Source: Otis tarda (lineage: Eukaryota; Chordata; Aves; Otidiformes; Otididae). From it: 64,000 nucleotides of DNA. How positions within the stretch are numbered: position 1 is the stretch's first letter; every line of letters starts with the position of its first letter. Below the pieces are notes generated by a model. The model searched no databases and was not told where the DNA came from. It saw only the letters and a program-made list of their open reading frames with translations. Positions 12,781-21,576 of the stretch are shown here, piece by piece. The position numbers and the translations under genes were made by a program. The stretch covers positions 62,001 to 126,000 of the forward strand of contig JAPMTP010000091.1 in NCBI GenBank assembly GCA_026413225.1, read 5' to 3'.

Positions 12781-13967
12781 AACGTAGGATGACTGCTCCC
12801 ACACCAAAAGCGCCACCAAATAATGCTCTTGCTGCTCCTCACCGGCGGTTGACGCCTCATCTACAGCACCACCAACACTGCGGCTCCGGGCTTTTCCTGA
12901 CGAACAGCACTTCGACGTTTACCACAAACTGTATGGAAGTGCCCACTGAAAAAATACCCTAAAAATCACGAACGTCGGATGATTGCACCCACACAAAAAT
13001 TGCCAGCAACTGCAGCTGTTGCTACTCCTCACCGGCCGTTGACGCCCCATCTACAGCACCACAGACACTGGGACTCTGTGCTTTCCCTAATGAACAGCGC
13101 TTCGACTTTTACCATCAACTGCACGGAAGCGCCCACTGAAAAAATACCCTAAAAATCATGAGTGTCAGACGATTGCTCCCACACCAAAAGTGCCAGCAAC
13201 TAAATCTCCTCCTGCTCCTCACCGGCTGTTGACACTGCATCTACAGCACCACAGACAGTGGGGCTCCGGGCTTTCCTTGACGAACAGCAGTTCGACATTT
13301 ACCATCAACTGCACAGGACAACCCACTTATAAAAATACCCTAAAAAGTATTAACGTCGGACGATTGCTCCCACACCAAAAGTGCCAGCAACTCAAGCTCC
13401 TGCTGCTCCTCACCGGCCGTTGATGCCGCATCTACAGCACCACAGACACTGGGACTCCGGGCTTTCCCTGACGAACACCGCTTTGACATTTACCATCAAC
13501 TGCACAGGAGGACCCACGAAGAAAAATACCCTAAAAAGTAGGAAAGTCGGACGATTGCTCCCACAACAAAAGTGCCACCAACTGAAGCTCTTGGTGATCC
13601 TCACCCACCCTTCACACCACATCTACAGGACCACAGACACTGGGGCTCTGCGCTTTCCCTGATGAACAGCGCTTTGACGTTTACTATCAACTGCAAAGGA
13701 CGACCCACTGAAAACATATGTTAAAAAATCACGAACGTCGGACGATTGCTCCCACACCAAAAGTGCCAGCCACTCAAGCCCTTGCTGCTCCTCACCCGCC
13801 CTTCACACCGCATCTACAGCACCACAGACAGAGCAGCTCCGGGCTTTCCCTGACGAACAGCTCTTCGACGTTTACCATCAAGTGCACGGAAGCGCCCTCT
13901 GAAAAAATACCCTAAAAATCACGAACGTCGGACAATTGCTCCCACACCAAAAGTGCCACCAACTAAA
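12781..13967 (+). repeat. Third subfamily of the 191-bp satellite (~6 monomers)
   Basis: Markers are CCGGCCGTTGACGCC, GAACAGCGCTTCGACGTTT, ACCATCAACTGCAC and AAAATACCCTAAAAA, the last replacing the A-tract plus CCCCGAAAAA segment. Divergence between neighbours is higher than in the core, so this is probably an older layer. It ends abruptly at the orientation flip. Confidence 0.85.
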
Positions 13968-15695
13968 GGGGTATTTTTTCAGTGGGCACTTCCGTGCAGT
14001 TGATGGTAGATATCGAAGCGCTCTTGGTCAGGGAAAGCCCGAAGTCCCAATGTCTGTGGTGCTGTAGGTGCGGCATCAACGCCAGTGAGGAGCAGCAAGA
14101 GCTTGAGATGCTGGCACTTTTGGTGTTGGAGCAATCTTCCGACGTTCGTACTTTTTAGTACTTTGTCAGTGGGCGCTTTCGTGCAGTTGATGTTAGACGG
14201 CGAAGCGCTATTTGTCAGGGAAAGCCCGGAATCCAAATGTCTGTGGTGCTGCAGATGTGGCGACAATGGCCGGTGAGAAGCAGCAAGAGCTTTACTTGCT
14301 GGCACTTTTGCTGTGGGAGCAATCCGTCTGACGTTCGTACCTTTTCTGGTAAGAGTATTATTTTTAGTGGTTGCTCCTATGCAGTTGATGTTAAACGTCG
14401 AAGCGTAGTTGGTCAGGGAAAGCCCGGAGCCCCTGTGTCAGTGGTGCTGTAGATGTGGTGTGAAGGGTGGGTGAGGAGCAGCAGGAGCTTGAGTTGCTGG
14501 CACTTTTGGTGTGGGAGCAATCGTCCGACTTTCGTACTTTTTAGGGCAATTTTTTAATTGGGTGCTCCTGTGCATTTGATGGTAAACGTCGAAGCACTGC
14601 TCGTCAGCGAAATCCGGCAACCCAAGTGTCTGTGGTGCTGTAGATGCGGCGTCAGCGGCTGGTGAGGAGCAGCAAGAGCTTTAGTTGCTGGCACTTTTGG
14701 TGTGGGAGCAATCGTCCGATATTCGTGATTTTTCGGGTATTTTTTGTAAGTGGGCGGCCCTGTGCAGTTGATGGAAAACTTAGAAGCGCTGCTCCCCAGG
14801 GAAAGCCCGGAGCACCAATGTCTGTGGTGCTGTAGATGTGGCATCAACGGCCGGTGAGGAGCAGCAAGAGCTTGAGTGGCTGGCACTTTTGGTGTGGGAG
14901 CAATTGTCTGACGTTCATGATTTTTAGCGTATATTTTAACTGTGTGGCACTGTGCAGTTGATGTTAAGCGTCGAAGCGCTGTTCGTCAGGGAAAGCCTGG
15001 TGCCCCAGTGTCTGTGGTGTTGTGGGTGCGGCGGCAACGGCCGGTGAGTGGCAGCAAGAGATTTAGTTGCTGGCACTTTTGGTGTGGGAGCAATCATCTG
15101 ACATTCGTGATTTTTAGGGTATTTTTTCAGCGGGCTCTTCCGTGCACTTGATGGTAAACGTCGAAGCACTGTTCGTCAGGGAAAGCCCGGAGCCCCAGTG
15201 TCTGTGGTGCTGTAGATGTGGTGTGAAGGGCGGGTGAGGAGCAGGAAGAGCTTTAGTTACTGGCACTTTTGGTATGGGATCAATCGTCCGACGCTCGTGA
15301 TTTTTAGGGTATTTCTCCAGTGGGCGGCCTTGTGCAGTTGATGGTAAACGTCGAAGCGCTGTTCGTCAGGGAAAGCCAGGAGCCCCAGTGTCTGTGATGC
15401 TGTAAATGCGGCGTCAACTGCCGGTGAGGAGCAGCAAGAGCATGAGTTGTTGGCACTTTTGGTGTGGGAACAATGGTCCGACGTTCTTGCTTTTTAGGGT
15501 AATATTTTAGTGGGTTCTCCAGTGCACTTGATGGTAAATGTCGAAGCGCTGTTCGTCAGGGAAAGCCCGGAGCCCCAGTGTCTGTGGTGTTGTAGATGTG
15601 GCGTCAACAACCGTTGAGGAGCAGCAAGAGCTGCTCACAGGGCTGCCGGCTTGAAATGGTGGAAAATGTCGGAGTCCTGGTGGTCTAGGACTGAC
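13968..15695 (-). repeat. Inverted block of the 191-bp satellite (~9 monomers)
   Basis: From about 13968 the monomers read on the opposite strand (TTCAGTGGGCACTTCCGTGC, GAGGAGCAGCAAGAGCTTGA, GTGTGGGAGCAATCGTCCGA). They belong to the third subfamily, like the forward monomers just to the left, so a segment of that subfamily was inverted or copied in inverse orientation. The block ends with a reversed edge-type piece near 15640-15695. Confidence 0.9.
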
Positions 15696-15704
15696 CAGGA
15701 CAAT

Positions 15705-15955
15705 CCCCAACGTCAGACGATTGCTCTGGGCTTCCCTAGGCCAACAGGACTCTGACATTTGCCACCAATTCAACCTGGCAGCCCTCTGAGAATAAATCTT
15801 ATAAATCCCAAACATCGGACGATTACTCCAACACCAGAAGTGCCTGCTCTAAAAGTTCTTGCTGCTCCTCACCGACTCTTCCCACCGCATCTACAGGCTC
15901 AAAAACATTGGGTCTCTCGGCTTTCCTACACCACCAGGATTCTGACACTTACTAT
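15705..15955 (+). repeat. Diverged right-edge monomers of the 191-bp satellite
   Basis: Forward orientation resumes with CAACGTCAGACGATTGCTC and continues through two diverged monomers of the edge type, ending in CACCAGGATTCTGACACTT. The provirus LTR begins immediately after. These copies resemble the left-edge monomers more than the core. Confidence 0.8.
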
Positions 15956-16073
15956 TGACGTATGGAAACGGACTCTGTAACTCGGAAGTTATAAAGTAGG
16001 TATGTTTATTGCGTGCAGATGCACGGGGGATCGCTCCACCACAAGCGTGCATGCCCGAGGTAGCAAACCATCC

Positions 16074-16086
16074 CATTTTTATACAA
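16074..16086 (-). promoter_or_regulatory. TATA box of the provirus 3' LTR
   Basis: The minus strand reads TTGTATAAAAATG. It sits about 65-75 bases upstream of the AATAAA at 16010-16005, the normal relation of TATA and R region. The CR1 insertion starts about 12 bases upstream of it, separating it from U3 enhancer sequence. Confidence 0.55.
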
Positions 16087-16097
16087 TAAAACAATGA

Positions 16098-16797
16098 AGG
16101 ACTCCCGAGAAGGACTTGGGAGTGGTGGTGGACGAGAAGCTCAACATGAGCTGGCAATGCACCCTTGCGGCCCAGAAGGCCAACCGCATCCTGGGCTGCA
16201 TCAAGAGGAGCGTGGCCAGCAGGTCGAGGGAGGTGATTCTCCCCTCTACTCTGCCCTGGTGAGACCCCACCTGGAGTACTGTGTCCAGTTCTGGAGCCCC
16301 CAACACAAGAAGGACATGGACCAGTTGGAGAAGGTCCAGAGGAGGGCCAGGAAGATGATAAAAGGGCTGGAGCACCTCTCGTATGAGGACAGGCTGAGAG
16401 AATTGGGGCTGTTCAGCCTGGAGAAGAGGAGGCTCCGGGGAGACCTGATAGCGGTCTTCCAGTACCTCAAGGGGGCCTACAAGAAAGATGGGCAAAGGCT
16501 GTTTAGTAGGGCCTGTTGCAATAGGACGAGGGGTAATGGTTTTAAAATAGAGGAGGGTAGATTTAGATTGGAAATTAGGAAAAATTTTTTTACAATGTGA
16601 GTTATAGAACACTGGAACAGGTTGCCCAGAAAGGTGGTGGAGGCCCCATCCCTGGAAATGTTCAAGGCCAGGCTGGATGAGGCTCTGAGCAACCTGATCT
16701 AGTCAGGGATGTCCCTGCTCCTTGCAGGGGGTTGGACTAGATGACCTTTGAAGGTCCCTTCCAACTCTAACCATTCTATGATTCTATGATTCTATGA
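16098..16797 (+). mobile_element. CR1 LINE fragment, 5'-truncated
   Basis: This is the 3' end of an avian CR1: the C-terminal part of the ORF2 reverse transcriptase protein, a short 3' UTR with GGGGGTTGGACTAGATGACC, and a terminal run of ATTCTATG repeats at 16774-16797. The coding part has the [15 protein letters not shown] and [13 protein letters not shown] stretches and ends at TGA near 16600. A frameshift in a C-run near 16240 puts the upstream end ([10 protein letters not shown]) in another frame, so it is dead. It lies inside the provirus 3' LTR on the opposite strand and is therefore younger than that provirus. Confidence 0.95.
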
Positions 16798-17276
16798 ATA
16801 TTCAATTGACGCCTATACATATTCATTACCTAAACCCGCCTACTCTCGCTTCGTATGCTAATTAGCTTATCAGTCCTTCGCACTTGCGCAAATTCTCCCA
16901 ATAATTGTGGGCAGGGGTCTTCGGTGGTCCTTGGGATGAAGGCCGTAGGTCTTCTTCGTGGTGTACTTTTCACCTTTAGCCTAGAATGCAATGATCCTGC
17001 AAGCTTGCAGTGTTCTTATCAGCTTGAGCTGATTCATGTCCTTGTTAACCATCTGTTTTCCTTTAGCAAGGAGGTTTATAGACGTATTTGTGACACATGC
17101 CATCCTGGTTTTGAATTCTTGTTCTTTCTAATCACTCCCTTGAGATAATGCGAGACTGTTTCTCACTCCTTACAAATGAGTCCTTCGTCAGGAAAAGAAA
17201 AAAAACAGACTTCCTCCTCCATTAATTGTTTCTCTAAGCTATATGGTTACGTGACTATGTTTTATAACTATATTCT

Positions 17277-17725
17277 TGTCCTGGTTCTGGCTAGGATAGA
17301 GTTAATATTCCCCTGAGCTGGGTGGAGAACTGAAGCTGGTAGCTCCTGTGGCTGGGATAGTTAACTAATTAGCTAACAGCTGGGGTTAATTTACCCAAAT
17401 GAGCCAAAGGGCTATCCCATCCCATCTGACATCATGCTCAGTATATAAGTGAGGAGGGTGCTGAAGGGAGCCTCCTGCTACTTGGAAGGAGCTAAGTGTG
17501 GAGATTTGTTGTAAGCCATTATACTGTATTTGTATTGCATCACTGTTTTGTTTTCTTCTGTCATTACTGTTAAATTTACTTTTTGTTCAATCTCAACCCA
17601 CGTGTTTGGTTTTTTTCCTGGTTTTCTTTTGTTTACCAAATCTCCCCCTGTTCTCTTGGAGGGGGGGGAGGGGGAGTGAGAGAGAGACTGCGTAGTCTGG
17701 TCCCGATTGGGGCTGAACTACAGCA
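17277..17725 (+). mobile_element. Solo LTR (449 bp) with 5-bp target site duplication
   Basis: It runs from TGTCCTGGTTCTGGC to GAACTACAGCA and is the same family as the LTR at 1920-2365. It is flanked by ATTCT on both sides (17272-17276 and 17726-17730), a 5-bp duplication. There is no internal retroviral sequence, so it is a solo LTR left by LTR-LTR recombination. It lies in U3 of the provirus 3' LTR on the opposite strand. Confidence 0.9.
17440..17452 (+). promoter_or_regulatory. TATA box of the solo LTR
   Basis: AGTATATAAGTGA lies about 165 bp into the LTR. If active it would drive transcription rightward, antisense to the provirus and toward the 744-bp array. Confidence 0.5.
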
Positions 17726-17796
17726 ATTCTTTAAGTGCATACATATATAGTTGTGATTAACTTATTGTCCCCATTTCTACGTGGTCCCCGATATCA

Positions 17797-17810
17797 ATCC
17801 CCCCTTTTTA
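17797..17810 (-). other. Polypurine tract of the left provirus
   Basis: The minus strand reads TAAAAAGGGGGGAT immediately before the LTR start TGATATCGGGG. This is the A-run then G-run tract that primes plus-strand DNA synthesis in retroviruses, and it fixes the LTR boundary. Confidence 0.85.
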
Positions 17811-17889
17811 TCACACTAAGTAAATTCTTTTACTTAAACAGTTTCCCTGAATGCTATGAAGCATCATACACGGTTTTGTTTAAGGGGTG

Positions 17890-18728
17890 GGGGGGAGCCT
17901 AATGTGGTAGCTTCTGTAGGAAACTGCTATAAGTCGCTCCCCTTTGTTCAGTGGATTCGGCCAGGCCTAGGGCGGACCCGCTGCTGGCCAAAGCTGAGCC
18001 AATTGGTAGCAGAATGTTCTGTGATAACGCCTCTGCCATAACATATTTAAGAAGGGGAAAACAGAAAGAAAAAAAAAAAAGAGAGAAGAGAAGATGTGAA
18101 GAAGCTGAGCGGGGGCAGAGGCACAGAGGGGGAGGCACAGGCCTCATGGGCCTTGCAGGCCTCACCCTCTGGCCTCTTGCCAGGCTGCTGACTGGGCCCA
18201 AATCGGCCCGTGGAGGGCCCGCTGGGACAGCCATTCTGGAGAGACTGCACTCCGTGGAAGAGATGACCCACGCCAGAGCAGTTTCACGAAGGACTGTGAT
18301 GTATGGGAGGGACCCCACAACAGGGCAGGGGAGGAATGTGAGGAGTTCTTCCCCGACCATGAAGCAGCGGCGTAAAACAACGTGTGATGAACTGACCGCA
18401 ATCCCCATTCCCTCTTCCCTTTCCTGTGCAACTCGGGGGTGGGGGGAAGGTAGTAGAGATAATGTTAAGCTTGGGAAGAGGGAGGGGTGGAGGGAGGTTA
18501 TCTTGTTCTCTGTCTCATTATCTTGCTGTTTGTAGTAATAAATGAATAGTTTTCCCCAAGAGGAGTCTGTTTTGCCCGTAATGGTAACTTTAAGGATTTC
18601 TCCCTGTCCTTATCTCAAACATCAAGCCGTTTTTCTTTATATTATCTCCCCCTGTTCTCTCGGAGGGTGGGGGAGTGAGAGAGAGGCTGCGTAGTCTGGT
18701 CGTGATCGGGGCTGAACTACGACAGTGT
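17890..18728 (+). mobile_element. ERVL-type LTR inserted in the env remnant (left end approximate)
   Basis: The segment holds a TATATTTAAG-like promoter near 18040-18050, repeated CCGTGGAGG / ACCCACGCC modules, AATAAA at 18537-18542, TTTTGCCCGTAATGGTAA and an end GGGCTGAACTACGACA at 18728. This matches my recollection of abundant avian ERVL LTRs. Its last ~80 bp closely resemble the 3' end of the solo LTR at 17277-17725, so the families are related. No internal region is attached. I could not place the left end exactly or see a clear target duplication. Confidence 0.7.
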
Positions 18729-18869
18729 TACTTTCTTAAACATTCTCCAAACCCATAGGTACAGCATAATAGTTAATATTAATAAAATTCCTAAGCTAAT
18801 CAAGAAGATCACAACAGGGGGCACCGTAGTATTAAGGATCCCTGTTGCCTCTGTCCCAGCCCCACTCAT
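18717..18869 (-). CDS. 50-codon membrane-spanning open frame, provirus env tail ending in an inserted LTR
   Basis: An ATG at 18869 opens a 50-codon frame. After about 12 residues with an NTT glycosylation site comes a strongly hydrophobic stretch (from PPVVIFLISLG to LYLWVW), then RMFKKV, as in a single-pass membrane anchor with a basic cytoplasmic edge. The last two or three codons and the stop lie in the ERVL-type LTR. It overlaps the end of the 150-codon env-like frame in another register. I read it as the membrane anchor of the old env or a small accessory frame. There is no evidence that it is expressed. Confidence 0.35.
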   Translation of the reverse strand: MSGAGTEATGILNTTVPPVVIFLISLGILLILTIMLYLWVWRMFKKVTLS

Positions 18870-19284
18870 GCCCTGAGTACATTTCCATTTCATGCATAAC
18901 CACAGCGGCCAAGTTTAAGCCCAACCATTTAAAAGGTGGTCCCATGCTTCCTGTAAATCCAAGGTAGGCGTGAGACCACGGCCATTTGGTGTCCTTTTGA
19001 TTACAAGTTAGTGGTAAGATGCAGGAAAATATTGTAAGCCCAATCACAATTCCAGTTAAACAATTGGTCATTTTAGGATTTAGTTGTTCTAGTGGATTAG
19101 TACAGCTACTTCTGTAGATAATGTACTGCCTTCTGTGACCTACTAAAATGGGTTTTATATTTCCTATAATAAAATGACAAATAAGATATAAGCTGCACCG
19201 ATGACAGATTTGGGTGAGATTAGTTACTGGCCGGTCCTGGTTTCTTTGTCCGGTATCGTTTGCTGTGGTGTCCCACCGCTTCAC
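18832..19284 (-). pseudogene. env: env remnant of the left provirus (150 codons)
   Basis: The frame starts at 19284, 25 bases after the integrase stop, in the place of env. A hydrophobic segment (GIVIGLTIFSCILPL) in the middle could be a signal peptide. The following residues are unlike any domain I can name, and the frame stops at 18832. A normal env would need several hundred more codons for the surface and transmembrane subunits. Only a membrane-anchor-like piece follows in another frame, so most of env has been deleted. The assignment rests on position and the hydrophobic segments. Confidence 0.45.
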
Positions 19285-19308
19285 TACTGCTTTTGGCTCG
19301 CATACTTG

Positions 19309-21465
19309 TTACCTACAATTGTTCCTGCCCTTATCCGTTCGAACGAGTTTAAGTCTCAAGTCTTCGTTGTTGTCTGGAGTTACTTTCCACAAGGTTGCAG
19401 AGGCTCTCTTGATCCGAGTATGGTGTATGCAGGAGTTCTGTCCCTCTACCTTAATTGCCGTGTAGGTGGTGAGGAGGACTTGAAAAGGTCCGGTCCACTG
19501 TGGTTCCGGGGTTTTTTCTGTAAGAGACTGAACATATATATAGTCCCCTGGTTGTATATCGTGAACAGGCCCATCCAGACCCCTACTACGTGTTCCCATT
19601 ACATGTTTTTCAATTCTTTTTAATTGTTTGTTTAGTGCCACCATATAGGAGGTCATTATTTCTTCACCAATTTGTGAAGATGTTCCCTTTGTACCCCATA
19701 GAATTTCGAATGGACTAAGCCCTTCTCTTGCTCTTGGTCTGGTTCGTATTCGTATAAGAGCTAATGGTAAAGACTGGGGCCAAGTTAGATTAGTTTCCTG
19801 ACCCAACTTGACAATCTGTTGTTTGATTAGGTGATTCATTTTCTCCACCTGGCCACTTGATTGTGGTCGGTAAGAGGTATGTAATTGCCAATCCATCCCT
19901 AGATGGTGGCTAATTTCTTGTACTATTCTGGACACAAAATGTGGTCCTCTATCCGAGGACATTACCGCTGGGACTCCAAACCTAGGTACTATTTCCTGGA
20001 GCAGTATTTTGGTTACTTCCCGGGCTTTAGCAGTTCTGCACGGGGAAGCTTCTGGCCAGCCTGAAAAGGTATCAGTAAGTACTACTAAGTATCGGTACCC
20101 CCCTTTTCTAGCGAGTTCTGAGAAATCAATCTGCCAATGTTGTCCCGGACCATTCCCCTTTCCGATTTCTTCAAGTTTCGGCCCTTTTACAACTTTAGGA
20201 TTAGTCTGGAGACAAAGATCACATTGTTGACTTACTTGTCTAACGGTAGTGTATAAGTTTTGTGCTATTATGTTCCTGATGAGATCTTTATATAGGGCTT
20301 CTGCCCCGCCCCCCCCCCAGTGTCTTTTTCTATGTTCTTCTCGGACTACTGACCATATCATGTAGGAGGGAATTACTACCCTCCCGTGTGAGGGGTAGTA
20401 ATTGGCCCACCCTTCCTCATTATATGATCCCTTTAGATCATTAATAAGTTTGCCGTCTTCCTTTGTGTATTCTGGTTTACCTTCTAGAAATACCTGTCCA
20501 TCAGGTATTAGCGCACCCTCTACCTTGATTGTTTCTCTAGCTGCTTGTTTTGCTTCCCTATCTGCCAGCTCATTTCCTCTTTCCAATTCTGTGCTCACTT
20601 TCTGGTGTGCTTTAATATGCATAATTGCCACCTTTTCGGGAAGTTGGACTGCATTCAGGATTTTCAAAATCTCTTCTGTGTGTTTGATGGTTTTTCCATG
20701 AGAATTTAACAGTCCTCTTTCCTTCCATATTGCTCCACGGGCATGTACCACCTCAAAGGCATAATTAGAGTCGGTCCAAATGTTTACAGTCCTTCCCTGG
20801 GCTCTCTCCAGGGCTCGGGTAAGGGCTATGATCTCGGCCTTTTGGGCCGAGACGTCGGCTGATAGTGGCCTGGACTCTATCACCTTTTCGAAAGTGGTAA
20901 CAGCATATCCGGAATGCCGCCTTCCATTTAACATATAGCTGCTTCCGTCGGTGAACCAATGTTCGGCTCCCTCAATAAGGACATCTTTAAGATCCGTTCG
21001 ACTAGAATACGTGGTTTCAATTGTTTCCAAGCAGTCATGACTCACTGGCTCCCCGATGTTCCCATCAAGGAATGAGGCCGGATTGATGATGTTTGTGGTC
21101 ACGATTTCAACATCATCCTGTTCAACCATTATAGCTTGATATTTCAGGAACCTTTGTGGGGAAAGCCAATGCCCTCCTTTTGCTTCAAGGACCGCAGATA
21201 CAGTATGGGAAACTAGGACAGTCATTTTCTGGCCTAGAGTGAACTTTTGGGCTTCTTGAATGTTTAGAATGACAGCTGCTACTGCTCTCAGACAGCTGGG
21301 CCACCTTTTCGCAGCAGCATCCAGCTGTTTGGAGAAGTATGCTACCGCCCATCTGTATGGTCCCAAATCTTGTGCCAATATTCCTAGTGCCATTCCTTGT
21401 TTTTCGTGGGAAAATAGAAAAAATGGCTTACTCACATCGGGAAGTCCCAATGCTGGTGCCGACAT
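19309..21465 (-). CDS. pol: Provirus pol C-terminal part: RT connection, RNase H and integrase, 718 codons open
   Basis: One uninterrupted frame of 718 codons. Residues 1-165 are the end of reverse transcriptase and its connection. Residues about 168-320 are RNase H, with acidic positions D173 (FTDGSS), E211 (KAEIIAL), D232 (WTDSNYAF) and D302 (NELADREA). Integrase follows: an HHCC finger at H378, H382, C415 and C418; a core with D447, D505 and E541 (35 residues between the last two, the D,D-35-E pattern); and a C-terminal GPF motif near 659-661. All these key residues are present, though the frame is cut off from the polymerase domain by upstream stops. The ATG at 21465 is simply the first Met, not a native start. 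Confidence 0.9.
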   Translation of the reverse strand: MSAPALGLPDVSKPFFLFSHEKQGMALGILAQDLGPYRWAVAYFSKQLDAAAKRWPSCLRAVAAVILNIQEAQKFTLGQKMTVLVSHTVSAVLEAKGGHWLSPQRFLKYQAIMVEQDDVEIVTTNIINPASFLDGNIGEPVSHDCLETIETTYSSRTDLKDVLIEGAEHWFTDGSSYMLNGRRHSGYAVTTFEKVIESRPLSADVSAQKAEIIALTRALERAQGRTVNIWTDSNYAFEVVHARGAIWKERGLLNSHGKTIKHTEEILKILNAVQLPEKVAIMHIKAHQKVSTELERGNELADREAKQAARETIKVEGALIPDGQVFLEGKPEYTKEDGKLINDLKGSYNEEGWANYYPSHGRVVIPSYMIWSVVREEHRKRHWGGGGAEALYKDLIRNIIAQNLYTTVRQVSQQCDLCLQTNPKVVKGPKLEEIGKGNGPGQHWQIDFSELARKGGYRYLVVLTDTFSGWPEASPCRTAKAREVTKILLQEIVPRFGVPAVMSSDRGPHFVSRIVQEISHHLGMDWQLHTSYRPQSSGQVEKMNHLIKQQIVKLGQETNLTWPQSLPLALIRIRTRPRAREGLSPFEILWGTKGTSSQIGEEIMTSYMVALNKQLKRIEKHVMGTRSRGLDGPVHDIQPGDYIYVQSLTEKTPEPQWTGPFQVLLTTYTAIKVEGQNSCIHHTRIKRASATLWKVTPDNNEDLRLKLVRTDKGRNNCR

Positions 21466-21576
21466 CAGGGCTTTCTTCAGCTGATGGAAGGCTCGATCTG
21501 ACTCAGCATCCCACTGGAGATCCTTTTGGTTAGCTGCTATCAGGGAATATAGGGGCTTAACAGGCAGACCCCATAA

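Larger units (their letters stand above)
2371..15955. repeat. ~191-bp satellite array, about 70 monomers, several subfamilies
   Basis: Landmarks such as GACATTGGGGCTCCGGGC recur every 191 bases (2749, 2940, 3131 and on). A typical monomer holds a CAGCTGG-like anchor, an A-tract of about eight bases followed by CCCCGAAAAATCACGAACG, and a CTCAAGCTCTTGCTGCTCCT segment. Because 191 is not a multiple of three, the frame changes at each monomer, and overlapping ~93- and ~70-codon open frames appear on both strands; these are not genes. Monomers fall into layers: diverged edge copies, a homogeneous core and two more subfamilies. The unit is close to nucleosome-repeat length, as in many centromeric satellites. 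No search was run to name the family. Confidence 0.96.
15956..17796 (-). mobile_element. 3' LTR of the left provirus, split by CR1 and a solo LTR
   Basis: On the minus strand U3 begins TGATATCGGGGACCACG at 17796, directly after the polypurine tract, and the LTR ends ...ATACGTCA at 15956, giving TG...CA termini. Removing the CR1 and the solo LTR with its duplication leaves roughly 680 bp, a normal length for this class. A TATAAAA box lies near 16075-16083 and an AATAAA signal at 16010-16005, so R and U5 are on the left. Transcription from it would run left into the 191-bp satellite. Confidence 0.8.

Noticed and set aside
2371-15955. Overlapping 93- and 70-codon open frames and longer ones up to 248 codons in the 191-bp array
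   Set aside because: They are products of tandem repetition in rotating frames on both strands; composition (Ser, Cys, Leu, His runs) follows the repeat, and no domain is present.
2371-15955. CENP-B-box-like sequence in the 191-bp monomer (minus strand TTCGTGATTTTTCGGGG)
   Set aside because: It has TTCG and CGGG but the spacing is one base longer than the canonical box and the conserved central A is absent. Without CENP-B evidence in birds this is weak.
16855-17148. 97-codon plus-strand open frame between CR1 and the solo LTR
   Set aside because: It lies in U3 of the provirus LTR in antisense; no domain and no coding signal.
17951-18535. 194-codon open frame on the plus strand
   Set aside because: It lies within the ERVL-type LTR, is low-complexity, and its opposite strand is equally open; LTRs of this kind are non-coding.
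19201-19623. 140-codon plus-strand open frame near the integrase end
   Set aside because: It is the antisense shadow of the integrase C-terminus and env start.
19309-21465. The 718-codon pol frame as a domesticated host gene
   Set aside because: All catalytic residues are present, but the frame has no native start, promoter or splice context, and the sister copy is freely decaying, so recent insertion explains the openness better.
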